Below are positions 1 to 7,280 of a stretch of 29,669 nucleotides of DNA, piece by piece (position 1 is the first letter of the stretch; each line of letters opens with the position of its first letter). The notes beneath the pieces are model-generated. The model saw only the letters and a list, made by a program, of their open reading frames with translations, did not search any database and was not told where the DNA came from. The DNA is from a virus. Made by a program: the position numbers and the translations under genes. The stretch lies in the IMG/VR virus record IMGVR_UViG_3300013102_000802, positions 1-29,669 of that record, one strand, 5' to 3'.

Positions 1-555
1 TTAGCCTACTTTCTTATCGGATGTTAGGCTCTGGGGGAGTGCTTCGCCAAGATTATCGGCACCACACTCTCTAGCCTCTGCATCATCGTGAGCCATATCC
101 TCTGGTGTTCTATGCTGAATGCCTAATATCTTCTCTTTCACCACGCGATCCATCTTCAGTAACTTAATATTATCCTCGTCAAGTAGGTATAGAACGGTTT
201 CAACCCCCTTTCGAGCCAGCATAGTTGCCAAACGGGTTCGTTCATCCTTAGTGAGGAAATCAAGCATCCGTGTAAGTTCATCACCATTGCTTGGTGTTTT
301 TGGTGTTTCATTGTCACCAGCTTGAAGCCATTCCAAGCTAACCCCTTCGCAGGCCGCGATTTGAGCCAGCAAATTTTCTCTGGGCATTGGTGGGTCTACA
401 TCGTTTTTAAAGTAACTGTTTAACGTATTGATGTTTATACCCCAAGCCCGAGCTGCAGCGCTGCGTGATTTATGACGCCTAACTAGCTGGGAGATTCTTT
501 CAATAACAGGTTTTTTGTCCTGCTCCTGAAAAGAACCTAAACGTTCTTTTCTCAT
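1..555 (-). CDS. c: Mu-type phage repressor (c-like)
   Basis: A 184-residue protein read from an ATG at 555 to a TAA at the window edge. The N-terminal half (about residues 17-80) looks like a helix-turn-helix domain: SRSAAARAWGININTLNSYF has the usual Ala-rich first helix and a recognition helix, and is followed by a second helical part ending in VSLEWLQAG. The C-terminal half is charged and helical and has no LexA-type Ser/Lys protease signature, so it resembles Mu repressor rather than lambda CI. It diverges from ner and A across a 162-bp control region with palindromes, which is the c/ner arrangement of Mu. The expected role is holding the early promoter shut in the lysogen by binding those operators. 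An AGGA about 11 nt upstream on the minus strand is the only ribosome site seen. Family assignment rests mainly on position and the HTH domain. Confidence 0.85.
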   Translation of the reverse strand: MRKERLGSFQEQDKKPVIERISQLVRRHKSRSAAARAWGININTLNSYFKNDVDPPMPRENLLAQIAACEGVSLEWLQAGDNETPKTPSNGDELTRMLDFLTKDERTRLATMLARKGVETVLYLLDEDNIKLLKMDRVVKEKILGIQHRTPEDMAHDDAEARECGADNLGEALPQSLTSDKKVG

Positions 556-572
556 GTGACGTTTCTTTCCTA

Positions 573-601
573 AAAAACACCATTAAAAACAAGGTGTTAT
601 T
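573..601. promoter_or_regulatory. Candidate repressor operator, inverted pair 1
   Basis: AAAAACACC (573-581) faces GGTGTTATT (593-601) across 11 bp. The core AACACC/GGTGTT is a perfect inverted repeat. The half-site matches the AAAAAYACC element of the larger palindrome at 616-652, which suggests one protein binds both. It lies just upstream of the repressor start codon, where autoregulation would act. Binding by the repressor is inferred. Confidence 0.5.
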
Positions 602-615
602 AAATTTATTACAAA

Positions 616-652
616 ATCACGAAAAATACCTTGAATTGGTATTTTTCGTGAT
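616..652. promoter_or_regulatory. Perfect 15-bp palindrome, probable main repressor operator
   Basis: ATCACGAAAAATACC (616-630) is followed by a 7-bp spacer and its exact reverse complement (638-652). It contains the candidate -35 element of the rightward early promoter inside the spacer, so a bound repressor would block that promoter. It has no T-run on either side, so it is more likely an operator than a terminator. Centre-to-centre distance to the first inverted pair is about 47 bp. Confidence 0.65.
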
Positions 653-659
653 CAATACT
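631..659 (+). promoter_or_regulatory. Candidate early promoter Pe
   Basis: TTGAAT (631-636) and AATACT (654-659) are separated by 17 bp, giving a sigma-70-like promoter pointing at ner. Start of transcription would be near 666, about 50 nt before the ner start. The -35 box lies in the centre of the 616-652 palindrome. Sequence-based prediction only. Confidence 0.5.
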
Positions 660-671
660 TTTATCCGTAGA

Positions 672-689
672 GATAACCACGCGGTTATC
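672..689. promoter_or_regulatory. Palindrome upstream of ner, candidate Ner operator
   Basis: GATAACC (672-678), 4 bp, then GGTTATC (683-689) is a perfect inverted repeat. TTATCCG also occurs twice as a direct repeat (661-667 and 685-691). It would lie at the start of the early transcript, a suitable place for Ner to turn down early transcription as in Mu. Which protein binds is inferred. Confidence 0.4.
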
Positions 690-717
690 CGCACGAGTAA
701 CTTTTTAGGATAGATGA

Positions 718-969
718 ATGATGAATCGAAAAGAAGAGCGGGTTGTCGATTGGCACCCTGAAATCATCAAAGCGGAGATCCACCGACGCGGATTGTCGTT
801 CCGTACTCTGTCTCTCCAGGCGGGTTACAGCAAAGATTCACTCAAAAGCGTTTTGCGCACGCCATGCAAGCCTTATCAGCAGATCGTCGCAGATGCACTG
901 GGGGTGACACCGCAAGAGATCTGGCCCAGTCGTTACCAGACTGAAAGTTATATTCAGAGGGCTTCGTAA
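718..969 (+). CDS. ner: Ner family DNA-binding protein
   Basis: An 83-residue protein of the Ner/Nlp (SfsB) family. After a short basic start come DWHPEIIKAEIHRRGLSFRTL and a helix-turn-helix of the Ner type, with the family-typical APQE/TPQEIWPSRY ending seen here as VTPQEIWPSRYQ. In Mu, Ner is the first early gene product and represses both the early promoter and the repressor promoter. The start is ATG 718 or the adjacent ATG 721; AGGA at 707-710 serves either. Transposase A begins 2 nt after the stop, so the two are co-transcribed. Confidence 0.92.
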   Translation: MMNRKEERVVDWHPEIIKAEIHRRGLSFRTLSLQAGYSKDSLKSVLRTPCKPYQQIVADALGVTPQEIWPSRYQTESYIQRAS

Positions 970-971
970 CC

Positions 972-3044
972 ATGTTTGTTGTTGCTAAAGAGTTAGTGGG
1001 CATCCCCGGACTTCCCGCAACAACCAAAGGGGTACGGGAAGCACTGTTTCGGTTATCCAGTGGCCATCCTGATTTTGTGCGAAAGCGTGAAGGCACTAAA
1101 GCCTTCGAGTACCACGTTGATTGCCTGCCGGACGCTGCACGTCAAGCCGTTCAGGCCCGTTTAGCTCGTCAGCTGCTGGCGCAGTCTGCTTCCCTTCCGG
1201 TCAAAGCGACCGCCAGAGGCGAACTGGTAGCTGGAGCCGGTGGCGAGAAAGTGCAGCGCGAGCTGGCGCTGTACCGTAAATGCCCGGCACTGCAGGAGAA
1301 GAAGCTGCGCGAGCTGACCGACAGCCAGAAAGCAGTCGGTGATGCGAGGATGGTGCTGGTTCAGGAGGTGTTACGCCTGATGGACAGCAGCGAAAATGGC
1401 GGTCTCAAAATGAAGCGCAAACAGGCGGTCGAGTTTATTGCCGACGCTTCTGTCGCCGGGACGCTGCCAGATTATGTGCAGCGGGCCGCAGATATCGCCA
1501 ATGCCCGCAAGGGTGCCACCCGCACCGGGGTTAGCGTGCCCACGCTTCAGCGCTGGCTCTCAGCCTGGATGGCTGCGGATACGGTGGGTGAACGCATGGT
1601 GCTGCTGGCACCTGGTAAGGTCAGCAAAAAAGAGGTATTCCAGTATTCATGGATGCCGGACTTCATGCGCTTCTGGCGCGATACCAATAAACCCACCGTT
1701 ATGATGGCATACGAGAAGTTTGCGAAGTGGTGGGTTGAACAGTACGGAGACAACGAGATCATGTTATCCATGCTACCGAAGGTCGATACAGTACGCTATG
1801 CGCTGGACAAGCTGCCTGTAGCCGAGCGCGAGCGCGGACGGGCAACCGGCTCCGATTACAAGAAGTATCTACCGTTCGTGCGCCGCGACTGGTCTGTTAT
1901 CCCGGTTAATGGCGTGTGGGTCGGCGATGGCCACGGCATGAAGATGGAAGTGATTAACCCTGAGACGGGCAAGCCGTTCCGGCCTGAGATTACGCTGGTG
2001 ATCGACGCCCGCACCCGCGTGGTGGTCGGCTGGAGTCTGGCCATGTCCGAGAGCCAGGTCGCCGTAGGCGATGCCATCCGTAACGCTGTATCACGCTACG
2101 GCGTACCGCTGATGTATTACTCCGATAACGGTGGCGGTGAGAAAAACGCCGTATTTGATGCCGATATTACCGGTATTTTCTCCCGCCTCGGTATTGAGCA
2201 CCCCACCGGTATTCCGGGTAATCCACAGGGGCGCGGTATTATCGAACGTCTTAACCAGGAAATACCGAAGCGTGCCGCGATGGCCTTTGGCTCCTGGGTG
2301 GGTAAATCTGGTGACCGGGAAGCGCAACGTAAGTACCGAAAAGCGGTGGATTCAGCGGTCAATGCGCTGGAGAAAGGTAAGCCCCTGAATGAAGTACAGG
2401 CCTCTGCCATGCGCAAGGTGCCGACGATGGAGCAGCTGGTTGCAGAGATTGAGCGGCAGATAGAGCGGCATAATAATCGCCCCCACAGCAGCCTGCCAGA
2501 GCGTAACAACGGGCAGCACTGGTCTCCGCTGGCCTACCGTAATCACGTTATTAAGCAGGAAAAGGAAGAAATTCAGTTCCTGACCAATTCTGAACTGCAT
2601 GAAATGTTCAGACCTGAGCAGATTTGTATAGCGCGACGCGGCGAAATTAAGCTGTTTAAAAATATCTATTTCAGCACCGAACTGGCCAGTGTCGAAGGCG
2701 AAGAGGTACGTGTCTGTTTTGATATTCATGACCCCCACAGCGTTATCGTGCGGCGTATGGACGGCACCTGGATATGTGATGCCATCTGGAACGGCAACAA
2801 AGTCGATGCCTTCCCGAAAGCCCGTATCGAGCAGCTTAAAGAGAAGCGCGTTAAACGCAGCGTCAAGAACCTGGAAGACAAGGTGCGTCGCAAGCAGGAA
2901 GAACTGCGGCCTGCACTGGAACAACGGCCTGAAATTGACGTTACGATGTTTGCCCCGCAACGGAATCACAACGAGCCTGAAAAGGTTTATTTATTCGAAT
3001 CAGAATTTGAAAGCGATTTAAAGAAAGCCAGTAATCATCAATAA
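972..3044 (+). CDS. A: DDE transposase A (MuA-like)
   Basis: A 690-residue transposase (MuA is 663), which joins phage ends to target DNA during replicative transposition. The N-terminus (residues 1-70, VAKELVGIPGLPATTKGVRE) is the Mu-type winged-helix domain that in MuA binds the internal enhancer. The region around 120-270 should hold the end-binding domains. The catalytic core has the acidic triad D319 (in VGDGHG), D385 (in YYSDNGGG) and E425 (in GIIERLNQE). The C-terminal 150 residues are charged and helical, as expected for the domain that in MuA contacts MuB and ClpX. Start ATG has GAGGG at 956-960. B follows 10 nt after the stop. All three catalytic acids are present, so it appears intact. 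Confidence 0.97.
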   Translation: MFVVAKELVGIPGLPATTKGVREALFRLSSGHPDFVRKREGTKAFEYHVDCLPDAARQAVQARLARQLLAQSASLPVKATARGELVAGAGGEKVQRELALYRKCPALQEKKLRELTDSQKAVGDARMVLVQEVLRLMDSSENGGLKMKRKQAVEFIADASVAGTLPDYVQRAADIANARKGATRTGVSVPTLQRWLSAWMAADTVGERMVLLAPGKVSKKEVFQYSWMPDFMRFWRDTNKPTVMMAYEKFAKWWVEQYGDNEIMLSMLPKVDTVRYALDKLPVAERERGRATGSDYKKYLPFVRRDWSVIPVNGVWVGDGHGMKMEVINPETGKPFRPEITLVIDARTRVVVGWSLAMSESQVAVGDAIRNAVSRYGVPLMYYSDNGGGEKNAVFDADITGIFSRLGIEHPTGIPGNPQGRGIIERLNQEIPKRAAMAFGSWVGKSGDREAQRKYRKAVDSAVNALEKGKPLNEVQASAMRKVPTMEQLVAEIERQIERHNNRPHSSLPERNNGQHWSPLAYRNHVIKQEKEEIQFLTNSELHEMFRPEQICIARRGEIKLFKNIYFSTELASVEGEEVRVCFDIHDPHSVIVRRMDGTWICDAIWNGNKVDAFPKARIEQLKEKRVKRSVKNLEDKVRRKQEELRPALEQRPEIDVTMFAPQRNHNEPEKVYLFESEFESDLKKASNHQ

Positions 3045-3054
3045 GGTTATTTAA

Positions 3055-3972
3055 ATGAACATCAAAGATAAATTAATCCACTTGCTGGAGGGGACTGGCT
3101 ACACCCAAAAAAAGGTGGCCACTAAAACAGGGCTAAGTACTGCGGTTATTTCTCAGTATCTGAAAGGCGTCTATAACGGCAATATCAGTAATGTCGAGTC
3201 GGCTATCGCTGACTTTATCAGCCGCGAGGAAGAACGTGCCCGCCGCCGTGAAGTTAAAGAGCGTTTTGTTCAGACCCATCTTGCCGGGCTGGCGCTGGGC
3301 TTGATTAACAATACCCATATGGACGGCGATATTGGTGTGATCTACGGCCCGGCAGGCATGGGTAAAACAATGGCGCTGAAGCGCTATGTGGAGATGAATA
3401 AGGGCGCGATCCTGATTGAGGCTGACCCCGGCTACACCGCCAAAGTGCTGCTACAGGAGCTGTGCGCCCGCCTCGGCGTGAAGAAGAACGGCAATATTCA
3501 TGAGTTAAGCGAGGAGTGCATACAGGCGCTGACGGGCACCGGCTGGGTTGTCCTGGTGGATGAAGCCGAGTTGCTGCCTTACCGGGCGCTGGAAGTCCTG
3601 CGCCGCATCCACGACCGTTCTGGCGTCGCCATCGTGCTGGCGGGCATGCCACGCCTGCTGATTAACCTCAAGGGGTCTCGCGGTGAGTTTGCTCAGCTCT
3701 ACAGCCGCGTGGGCATGGCGTTAGACCTTGAGGCCCACAAGGGCAAGTCCGAGGTCGAAGACTTCAACACCATCCTCGCCAGTCTGCTGCCGGATGATGG
3801 TGATGACGTTATTACCGCTCCGGGGGTTGCTGAGGCTTTCCTTAAATATTCAAAGGGCAATTATCGCCGCATGTTCAAGCTGGCGCGGGGTGTTGTTCGT
3901 GCCAGCGCTATCGGTAATCAGGGTATCAGCGTCAAGTTAATCGAAACTTACGCGCAACTGTTAATTCACTAA
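3055..3972 (+). CDS. B: Transposition target-selection ATPase B (MuB-like)
   Basis: A 305-residue AAA+ ATPase (MuB is 312). Residues about 10-45 form an HTH (YTQKKVATKTGLSTAVISQY), as in MuB. Walker A is GPAGMGKT at 98-105 and Walker B is VVLVDE at 165-170. A C-terminal helical domain follows (KGNYRRMFKLARGVV). In Mu, B coats target DNA, delivers it to the A transpososome, stimulates A, and is removed from DNA near phage ends to give target immunity. It lies directly after A in the same operon, and all nucleotide-binding motifs are intact. Confidence 0.95.
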   Translation: MNIKDKLIHLLEGTGYTQKKVATKTGLSTAVISQYLKGVYNGNISNVESAIADFISREEERARRREVKERFVQTHLAGLALGLINNTHMDGDIGVIYGPAGMGKTMALKRYVEMNKGAILIEADPGYTAKVLLQELCARLGVKKNGNIHELSEECIQALTGTGWVVLVDEAELLPYRALEVLRRIHDRSGVAIVLAGMPRLLINLKGSRGEFAQLYSRVGMALDLEAHKGKSEVEDFNTILASLLPDDGDDVITAPGVAEAFLKYSKGNYRRMFKLARGVVRASAIGNQGISVKLIETYAQLLIH

Positions 3973-3986
3973 TGGAGTAACGGGTC

Positions 3987-4211
3987 ATGGATAAACAAGT
4001 TCTTAACTGCCACCGCTCACGCGCCAGAATGGAGATTCAGACTCACGGCGGACGTGTGACTGGCTGGCATCCTAAATTACCCATTGTCTACGCTATTGCA
4101 CCGCTTAGTGGCCCTCTTTGGCCAGTAGTTGAAGTGGCTGAGAAATCGGGCGGTGTTGTTAAAACCACCCGCACATCAAATATCGACGGTTGTACTGTTA
4201 TCTGGAGGTAG
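3987..4211 (+). CDS. Hypothetical early protein, 74 aa
   Basis: Function not recognised. A small protein without membrane segment; it has a basic N-terminus and the piece VTGWHPKLPIVYAIAPLSG. GGAG at 3974-3977 precedes ATG 3987. It sits 14 nt after B and 2 nt before the next gene, so it belongs to the early operon. Its stop codon overlaps the ribosome site of the next gene (GGAGG at 4204-4208), suggesting coupled translation. Confidence 0.75.
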   Translation: MDKQVLNCHRSRARMEIQTHGGRVTGWHPKLPIVYAIAPLSGPLWPVVEVAEKSGGVVKTTRTSNIDGCTVIWR

Positions 4212-4213
4212 TT

Positions 4214-4444
4214 ATGGCAATTATGATGAAAATAATTATTGAGCAGGACGAAAAAGGCGTGGGTACTCGTATAGAGGCCAGCGGCCCTTGCACCGAACTT
4301 GAAGCCGCTCAGGCCACATTTATTCATCAGTCCATTATAGCGGCGCTGGAAACGAAAAAAGGCTTTAAACATTTAGATACCACTGTTTGTGAAACAAAAG
4401 AAATTAACCAATCAGTTAACGGAGAAAATAAAAATGTCCACTAA
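4214..4444 (+). CDS. Hypothetical early protein, 76 aa
   Basis: Not recognised. It begins with a beta-strand-like MAIMMKIIIEQDEKGVGTRIEA followed by a helix (ELEAAQATFIHQSIIAALE) and a polar tail. ATG 4214 is preferred over upstream in-frame starts because GGAGG (4204-4208) lies 5 nt before it. It overlaps the DUF3164 gene by 11 nt, and the SD of that next gene is inside its last codons. Confidence 0.75.
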   Translation: MAIMMKIIIEQDEKGVGTRIEASGPCTELEAAQATFIHQSIIAALETKKGFKHLDTTVCETKEINQSVNGENKNVH

Positions 4445-5081
4445 TAACGTAATTTCAGCGCAATACACAACTACCCCGGCTCCGGCTGGCTACTGGGTTG
4501 ATGCAAAGGGCGTGTTAACGCCGGAACACCTTATCAAACCAATTGATAAGGCCCGTGATCAACTTGTTGGAGAGATTGTTGAGCGGGCTATCGCTCTTAA
4601 TTCAGCGCTGGCTGAATTTAAACTGGCAGGATTCGGTGATATTGCCGCGTTTGTTGACCTCTCAGCCAATGAGTATGGCGTGAATGTCGGAGGCAAGAAA
4701 GGCAATGTCACCCTGCACACCTTTGACGGGCGTTTTAAGATTCAGCGAGCGATGCAGGATCGCATCGCTTTTGATGAACGTTTGCAGGCAGCAAAAGCCC
4801 TTATTGACCAGTGTCTGACGGACTGGACTGAAGGGGCCAGCCCCGAAATCCGCGCCATTATTAACCGCGCCTTCCAGACAGAAAAAGAAGGTGAAGTGAA
4901 TACCGGTGCTGTACTCGCCCTGCGTCGTCTTGATATCACTGACGAACGCTGGATAAAAGCGATGGATGCCATCGGGGAGGCTGTACAGGTTGTGGGAAGC
5001 CGGTCTTATATTCGCGTGTATGAGCGCGTGGGCGATTCAGACCAGTATCGCCCGATTGCACTTGATATTGCTGGGGTCTGA
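4434..5081 (+). CDS. DUF3164 family phage protein
   Basis: A 215-residue protein that matches the DUF3164 family, common in the early region of Mu-like phages and prophages. Recognisable parts are GYWVDAKGVLTPEHLIKP near the N-terminus, a helical middle and the conserved LRRLDITDERWIKAMDAI toward the end. The biochemical function is not known. The start is ATG 4434 (CGGAGAAAATAAAA before it), not the upstream in-frame ATG 4389, which lies inside the previous gene. It is well placed in the early operon and has intact length for the family. Confidence 0.88.
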   Translation: MSTNNVISAQYTTTPAPAGYWVDAKGVLTPEHLIKPIDKARDQLVGEIVERAIALNSALAEFKLAGFGDIAAFVDLSANEYGVNVGGKKGNVTLHTFDGRFKIQRAMQDRIAFDERLQAAKALIDQCLTDWTEGASPEIRAIINRAFQTEKEGEVNTGAVLALRRLDITDERWIKAMDAIGEAVQVVGSRSYIRVYERVGDSDQYRPIALDIAGV

Positions 5082-5084
5082 AAC

Positions 5085-5306
5085 ATGAATATGAAAACTG
5101 AGAACGCAGCACGTAATAATTATGGGCTGTACGCTGTGGGCGCGGGCCGCGCAGAGCGTAATGGAGAATGGGGTAAGGCAGCTGAACTGTGGCAGTCTGC
5201 CTTGAGTCATGCCCGTACCAGCCATTGTCGTCAATGGGCTGAGGCCCGTATCGCTTATTGTTCTAATGCAGCTGCGCGTGGCTGGGGGGGGATAAATGAA
5301 AGCTAA
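5085..5306 (+). CDS. ANR-family-like small regulator
   Basis: A 73-residue protein with the pattern of the ANR (aggregative adherence negative regulator) family: a helical YAVGAGRAERNGEWGKAAEL, then W...A and the typical WAEARIAYC near the C-terminus. In pathogenic enterobacteria ANR proteins bind AraC-type activators such as AggR and block them. Many are phage- or plasmid-borne. The assignment here is from pattern memory, so function is tentative. A run of eight G residues (5284-5291) lies in its last codons and also acts as the SD of the next gene. Confidence 0.6.
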   Translation: MNMKTENAARNNYGLYAVGAGRAERNGEWGKAAELWQSALSHARTSHCRQWAEARIAYCSNAAARGWGGINES

Positions 5307-5487
5307 GGCGTTTAATCAGGCGCACGCGGTAGGAAGTCATTTTATATACCAGCCATGCAGAGCGCTCAGGGGCGGTTATCCGGTCAGAACCAGAGATAAA
5401 GCGCGTGATTTTAAATGTGGCTGTATTGTTGAAATAGACCGCGCTCCTTATTTTGTTAAAACGGAAACACTGACGCCTGCGGGCTGA
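5296..5487 (+). CDS. Hypothetical early protein, 63 aa
   Basis: Not recognised. A basic 63-residue protein, possibly a small beta fold: GGYPVRTRDKARDFKCGCIVEI followed by APYFVKTETL. A CGC pair (two Cys) is notable. It overlaps the previous gene by 11 nt, and its only SD is the G8 tract at 5284-5291, 4 nt before the ATG. Confidence 0.65.
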   Translation: MKAKAFNQAHAVGSHFIYQPCRALRGGYPVRTRDKARDFKCGCIVEIDRAPYFVKTETLTPAG

Positions 5488-5518
5488 ATCTAAATCGAAA
5501 TTAAGCATCGTTTAATTA

Positions 5519-5550
5519 TGGCGTAAACCGTCAGGAGCGGTTTTACGCCA
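5519..5550 (+). other. Stable intergenic RNA hairpin with SD-like loop
   Basis: TGGCGTAAACCG (5519-5530) pairs with CGGTTTTACGCCA (5538-5550), leaving one bulged T, around the loop TCAGGAG. No T-run follows on the plus strand, so it is not a normal terminator. It lies in the 80-nt gap before the VVA0879-family gene, whose own SD (AGGA, 5557-5560) is outside the stem. Possible roles are an mRNA processing or stability element, or a weak terminator. Unassigned. Confidence 0.5.
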
Positions 5551-5567
5551 AATTTCAGGAATAAAAT

Positions 5568-5945
5568 ATGAAAACATTAACTTTAGAGGAATTCTTGGCT
5601 GAACTCAAAGCTCAGGGTGTAGAGCGTGAAGATTATGCTTTTAAATGTCCGATGTGCGGCACCATTCAGTCGGGTCGAATGTTAATTAATGCCGGAGCTG
5701 GAGCGGATTTTGAGGCTATAAATGGGACTATAGGATTTAGCTGTATTGGCCGTTTTACCGCAAAAACATCACCATCTATTGAAAAAGGTAAAAACCACGG
5801 CTGTAACTGGACGTTAGGAGGGTTATTTCAGACGCATACACTTGAAGTAATTACGCCTGACGGTGTGGCACATCCACATTTTGAGCCAGCCAGTCCTGAA
5901 GAAGCTAAACGTCTGGCTCGCTCAATGGACGGGGCACTGAGATGA
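5568..5945 (+). CDS. VVA0879 family phage protein
   Basis: A 125-residue protein with the marks of the VVA0879 family: a start like TLEEFLAELKAQGV, a CPMCGTIQS zinc-ribbon-like half-site (Cys near residues 27 and 30), GFSCIGR with a third Cys, CNWTLGGLF with a fourth, and an ending HFEPASPEEAKRL. The four cysteines suggest one zinc site. The function of the family is unknown. SD AGGA at 5557-5560 lies 7 nt before the start. The following gene starts inside its stop codon (ATGA). Confidence 0.85.
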   Translation: MKTLTLEEFLAELKAQGVEREDYAFKCPMCGTIQSGRMLINAGAGADFEAINGTIGFSCIGRFTAKTSPSIEKGKNHGCNWTLGGLFQTHTLEVITPDGVAHPHFEPASPEEAKRLARSMDGALR

Positions 5946-6118
5946 ATATTTTGCTTGATTCAGAATGCCCTCAGTGTAAGCACACTGCCGTTATGGAACC
6001 AAAGGCTGATGCCGCCACCCATGATGCGCAGCAGCTCGATATCGTCGTGGAATGCCATTTTTGTAAAACAGTATTCAATGAGTTTATTTCTCTTAATGAA
6101 ATGGTGGTGTGCCCGTGA
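5942..6118 (+). CDS. Small double-CxxC zinc-ribbon protein, 58 aa
   Basis: A 58-residue ORF from ATG 5942, overlapping the previous stop by 4 nt, to TGA 6116-6118. The sequence has two knuckles, CPQC (residues 9-12) and CHFC (residues 38-41), 29 apart. That is the layout of a small treble-clef or zinc-ribbon protein. Tight coupling on both sides and the Cys pattern support a real gene. Specific function unknown; it could bind nucleic acid or protein. Confidence 0.75.
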   Translation: MNILLDSECPQCKHTAVMEPKADAATHDAQQLDIVVECHFCKTVFNEFISLNEMVVCP

Positions 6119-6831
6119 ACAAAGAAAGATATCTCGCAAAAATTAAAAAGCTCCTTCGCCTCGCCAGGGGGACCTCCAGCCCGGAAGAGGCGGCTAACGC
6201 GATGGCAAAAGCCCAGGCCTTTATGCGCGAGTATGGCCTGAGTGAGAGTGATGTTGAATTTGCCACGATCAACACTGCGGACAGCGCAGGCGCACCGAGT
6301 GATGCAGCCAGGTCCCCTGCGTATATGCACCACCTTGCCAATATGATCTGCCGGGCCTTTGGTGTTGAATGCTATTTCTCTGGCTCATGGCGCAGCACCG
6401 GCAGCCTGAAAAGGTTTGTGCGTTTTTATGGCCCCGGCCAGCGTGCTGAGATTGCGGCATATGCCTTCGATGTACTCTCCCGCCAGATGAAACTGGCCCG
6501 CAAGGAATATCAAACCAGACACTGTAAACGCTGTAAACCTGCGACCCGAATTGCGCGTGGTGACCAGTTCTGTGAGGGTTGGGTCGGTGGTGCATCCGGG
6601 GTGGTTACCGCTTTCGGAATGTCGCCAGAAGAAAAAGGCATGCTGGAGCGCTACACCAAAAAGCTCCATGCAGAAAAAGGACTTTGCGAAGGTGAAGCCC
6701 GATCAGCTAAGTCCTGTCGAGGTTCCGACGATGCCGTTGGGGCTGGATATCTCGCGGGGAAAAGTGCCCGCCCTCATCATGGTGTTGGCGGCCACGCTGA
6801 CTTACAGCCGCTGGCTATCGGGAGGCGATAA
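6115..6831 (+). CDS. DUF2786 domain protein
   Basis: The N-terminal about 45 residues (NKERYLAKIKKLLRLARGT, then PEEAANAMAKAQAFMREYGL) are a clear DUF2786 domain, a helical module found in many phage and prophage proteins. The rest (about residues 65-200) contains a conserved core with FYGPGQRAEIAAYAFDVLSRQ and the common GDQFCEGWVGG segment. Function unknown. GTG 6115 is chosen because it overlaps the preceding TGA (GTGA) and matches the usual family start; GTG 6109 is an in-frame alternative. No good SD is visible, so expression may depend on coupling to the upstream gene. Confidence 0.85.
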   Translation: MNKERYLAKIKKLLRLARGTSSPEEAANAMAKAQAFMREYGLSESDVEFATINTADSAGAPSDAARSPAYMHHLANMICRAFGVECYFSGSWRSTGSLKRFVRFYGPGQRAEIAAYAFDVLSRQMKLARKEYQTRHCKRCKPATRIARGDQFCEGWVGGASGVVTAFGMSPEEKGMLERYTKKLHAEKGLCEGEARSAKSCRGSDDAVGAGYLAGKSARPHHGVGGHADLQPLAIGRR

Positions 6832-7061
6832 TGCTGCTTAGAGTATCCGAAGCAATTTATCCTCAGCCTGGCGAACGGCACGAGTATCGTCTTAACGATG
6901 GTAGTTCTGTTGTTGAGTGCCCGGCCCTGCCAGCCGTTTCGCGTTTGAGGTTCTACGACAACCGTAATCATCGGATTCTGAATAAAACAGTCCAGGCATC
7001 GATGAAGGCTGCTGTTAACCTGCATAAGAAAAGATGGGGTGTAAGTCATGGCCAGCGCTAA
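6831..7061 (+). CDS. Hypothetical early protein, 76 aa
   Basis: Not recognised. It starts in the TAATG overlap with the DUF2786 gene, with GGAGG at 6821-6825. The N-terminal half has beta character (RLNDGSSVVECPALPAVSRL), and the C-terminus is basic. It overlaps the next gene by 14 nt. A real operon member judging by SD and spacing. Confidence 0.72.
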   Translation: MLLRVSEAIYPQPGERHEYRLNDGSSVVECPALPAVSRLRFYDNRNHRILNKTVQASMKAAVNLHKKRWGVSHGQR

Positions 7062-7278
7062 TCCGTATGCTGAACACGTTAAAGCCGCCCGCAGCCACCT
7101 GCGTCGACTGGCGACGATCGAGCGCCATTTGCTCGAAATGTCAGAGTGCTGGGGTGAGCTGGATACCTGGGTGATGTCGTTGCTGGAACTGCAGGCTAAT
7201 CAAATTCGTGATCTATCAAAAGAGTTTGCAGCTTCAGTAGACGACTGGAAGCGCGGCGCTGAATGGGAGGATAGTTAA
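7048..7278 (+). CDS. Hypothetical helical early protein, 76 aa
   Basis: Not recognised. The sequence is almost entirely helical, with heptad-like spacing (HVKAARSHLRRLATIERHLLEM, then WVMSLLELQANQI) and an acidic C-terminus, suggesting a coiled coil or small helical bundle. It overlaps the previous gene and ends 2 nt before the next. Confidence 0.7.
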   Translation: MASANPYAEHVKAARSHLRRLATIERHLLEMSECWGELDTWVMSLLELQANQIRDLSKEFAASVDDWKRGAEWEDS

Positions 7279-7280
7279 TT

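Noticed and set aside
119-325. 68-codon plus-strand ORF opposite the repressor
   Set aside because: Ser/Arg-rich antisense frame with no SD; the minus-strand repressor explains the region.
2352-2969. 205-codon minus-strand ORF within transposase A
   Set aside because: Overlaps the catalytic and C-terminal regions of A; no independent support.
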